From Anastatus disparis (lineage: Eukaryota > Arthropoda > Insecta > Hymenoptera > Eupelmidae): DNA of 64,000 bases. The translations under genes and the position numbers were made by a program. The stretch is taken from assembly GCA_017163975.1 (NCBI GenBank), contig JAFFSR010000239.1:1302001-1366000 (forward strand), read 5' to 3'. Positions 63,103-64,000 of the stretch are shown here, piece after piece. Below the pieces are notes generated by a model. It worked only from the letters and a program-made list of their open reading frames with translations. It was not told the origin of the DNA and did not search any database. Positions within the stretch are counted from its first letter, which is position 1. Each line of letters opens with the position of its first letter.

Positions 63103-63241
63103 GAATTTGAACCATCAAAGTGATCAAAGATATATCACATGAAAATGAATATTTATTAACATGAAATTTAATGCTGATATGAATAAAAATTAATATATTT
63201 TAGCATGATTTTGAAGTGAAATTGCTTGAAATTTATTATAA

Positions 63242-64000
63242 AAAATAATAAATGTTTGTATTTAACGCACTGTTAAGAATTTTGCTTCCAGGACATGTAC
63301 TAGAAATTTTTTTAACAGTATTTATTTAATTTTATTGATTTGACAAATTTAAGATTAATTTTATAATATTTCTTGCAATAACATTTATTGTACTATGTAA
63401 AAATTACTCTTTACAAAAATTTTTTGTTATTATCCAACTCGTGGCTTCTGGTTAACAAAAAATATTTTTTTTTTCAATCTACGTATCCAACTGCTGTCAA
63501 CGATTATTTTTTTGTGATTGTAAAAATGCTAGAGCAAAAAAAAAAATTTTAAACGAACATTCTCAATACTGTCACCTTTTAACTATTACATGCATGAAAT
63601 CAATTTTTACCCTTAGCACCAAAACTTTAATCTCTTACGATTTCTATAATTCTCACATGCACAATTTCTAATGCCGAAGCTTACGATTTCAGTGTTCTAT
63701 CAATGGTACACACTAAATCCTGTATGAGTTTTTTTTTCTTTACGCAGCGTCTTTTCATCGATTGGATTTTGAACATTGCTCGTATCTCACTGAGAAATAA
63801 AAAAAAAAGAGAGAAAAATTCGACAGACTGAAACTTATTTAATACTCCGTTTAAGACGCGCATGAGTTGTATTAGAAATTTTTTTTTATTCAGGGGGATT
63901 TTATATATTGTTACTCTTTTTTTCCATTTGTGTTCAAATAGTTAAAAGATTTGATGCCGAAGGGGACGAGATGATAATAAAAATAGAAACGATTTTTTTT
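63242..64000. other. AT-rich region to the right edge
   Basis: No gene or element recognised. Another proneural gene (ASH) might be expected beyond the edge if the complex continues, but nothing in this stretch shows it. Confidence 0.4.

Noticed and set aside
1..64000. CRISPR array, rRNA, integrated virus or bacterial-type genes
   Set aside because: No regularly spaced identical repeats, no rRNA-like sequence and no viral or prokaryotic coding region were found.

Overview
The window looks like nuclear DNA of an insect, most likely a hymenopteran (inference). It is very AT-rich, has short exons with GT-AG introns, carries many copies of one tRNA-derived SINE, and encodes the insect-specific CYP4G cytochrome P450 next to an achaete-scute family bHLH gene. 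No rRNA, genuine tRNA, CRISPR array or bacterial-style operon was seen. Four protein-coding genes can be assembled exon by exon with matching splice phases.

Layout. (1) 1-1886, minus strand: the 5' part of a monocarboxylate-transporter-like (SLC16/MFS) gene that runs off the left edge. (2) 8415-17458, plus strand: a complete second SLC16-like transporter, nine coding exons, 623 aa; it is divergently oriented and only distantly similar to the first. (3) 18191-25280, minus strand: a complete CYP4G P450, nine coding exons, 552 aa, convergent with gene 2. CYP4G enzymes carry out the last step of cuticular hydrocarbon synthesis. (4) 42977-45668, minus strand: a complete asense-type proneural bHLH gene, three coding exons, 480 aa. 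In Drosophila Cyp4g1 lies beside asense at the end of the achaete-scute complex, so the pairing here looks like very old microsynteny. A weak candidate for a small spliced transcript lies between genes 3 and 4 (about 35.1-37.1 kb, minus).

The rest is gene-poor. It holds eight near-complete copies and one fragment of the SINE, at least six foldback or MITE-like elements (one with a visible empty-site paralogue elsewhere in the window), a probable non-autonomous hAT-like element packed with TCGAG/CTCGA repeats, a 10-bp-period A-rich array, and a run of short, less AT-rich islands with TATA-like, CT-rich and CACGTG motifs. The islands are most evident on both sides of asense. Given how achaete-scute loci are built, those islands are reasonable cis-regulatory candidates, but that is inference. 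The genes do not form a pathway; the only shared logic is the conserved asense/CYP4G neighbourhood and the pair of SLC16 paralogues.
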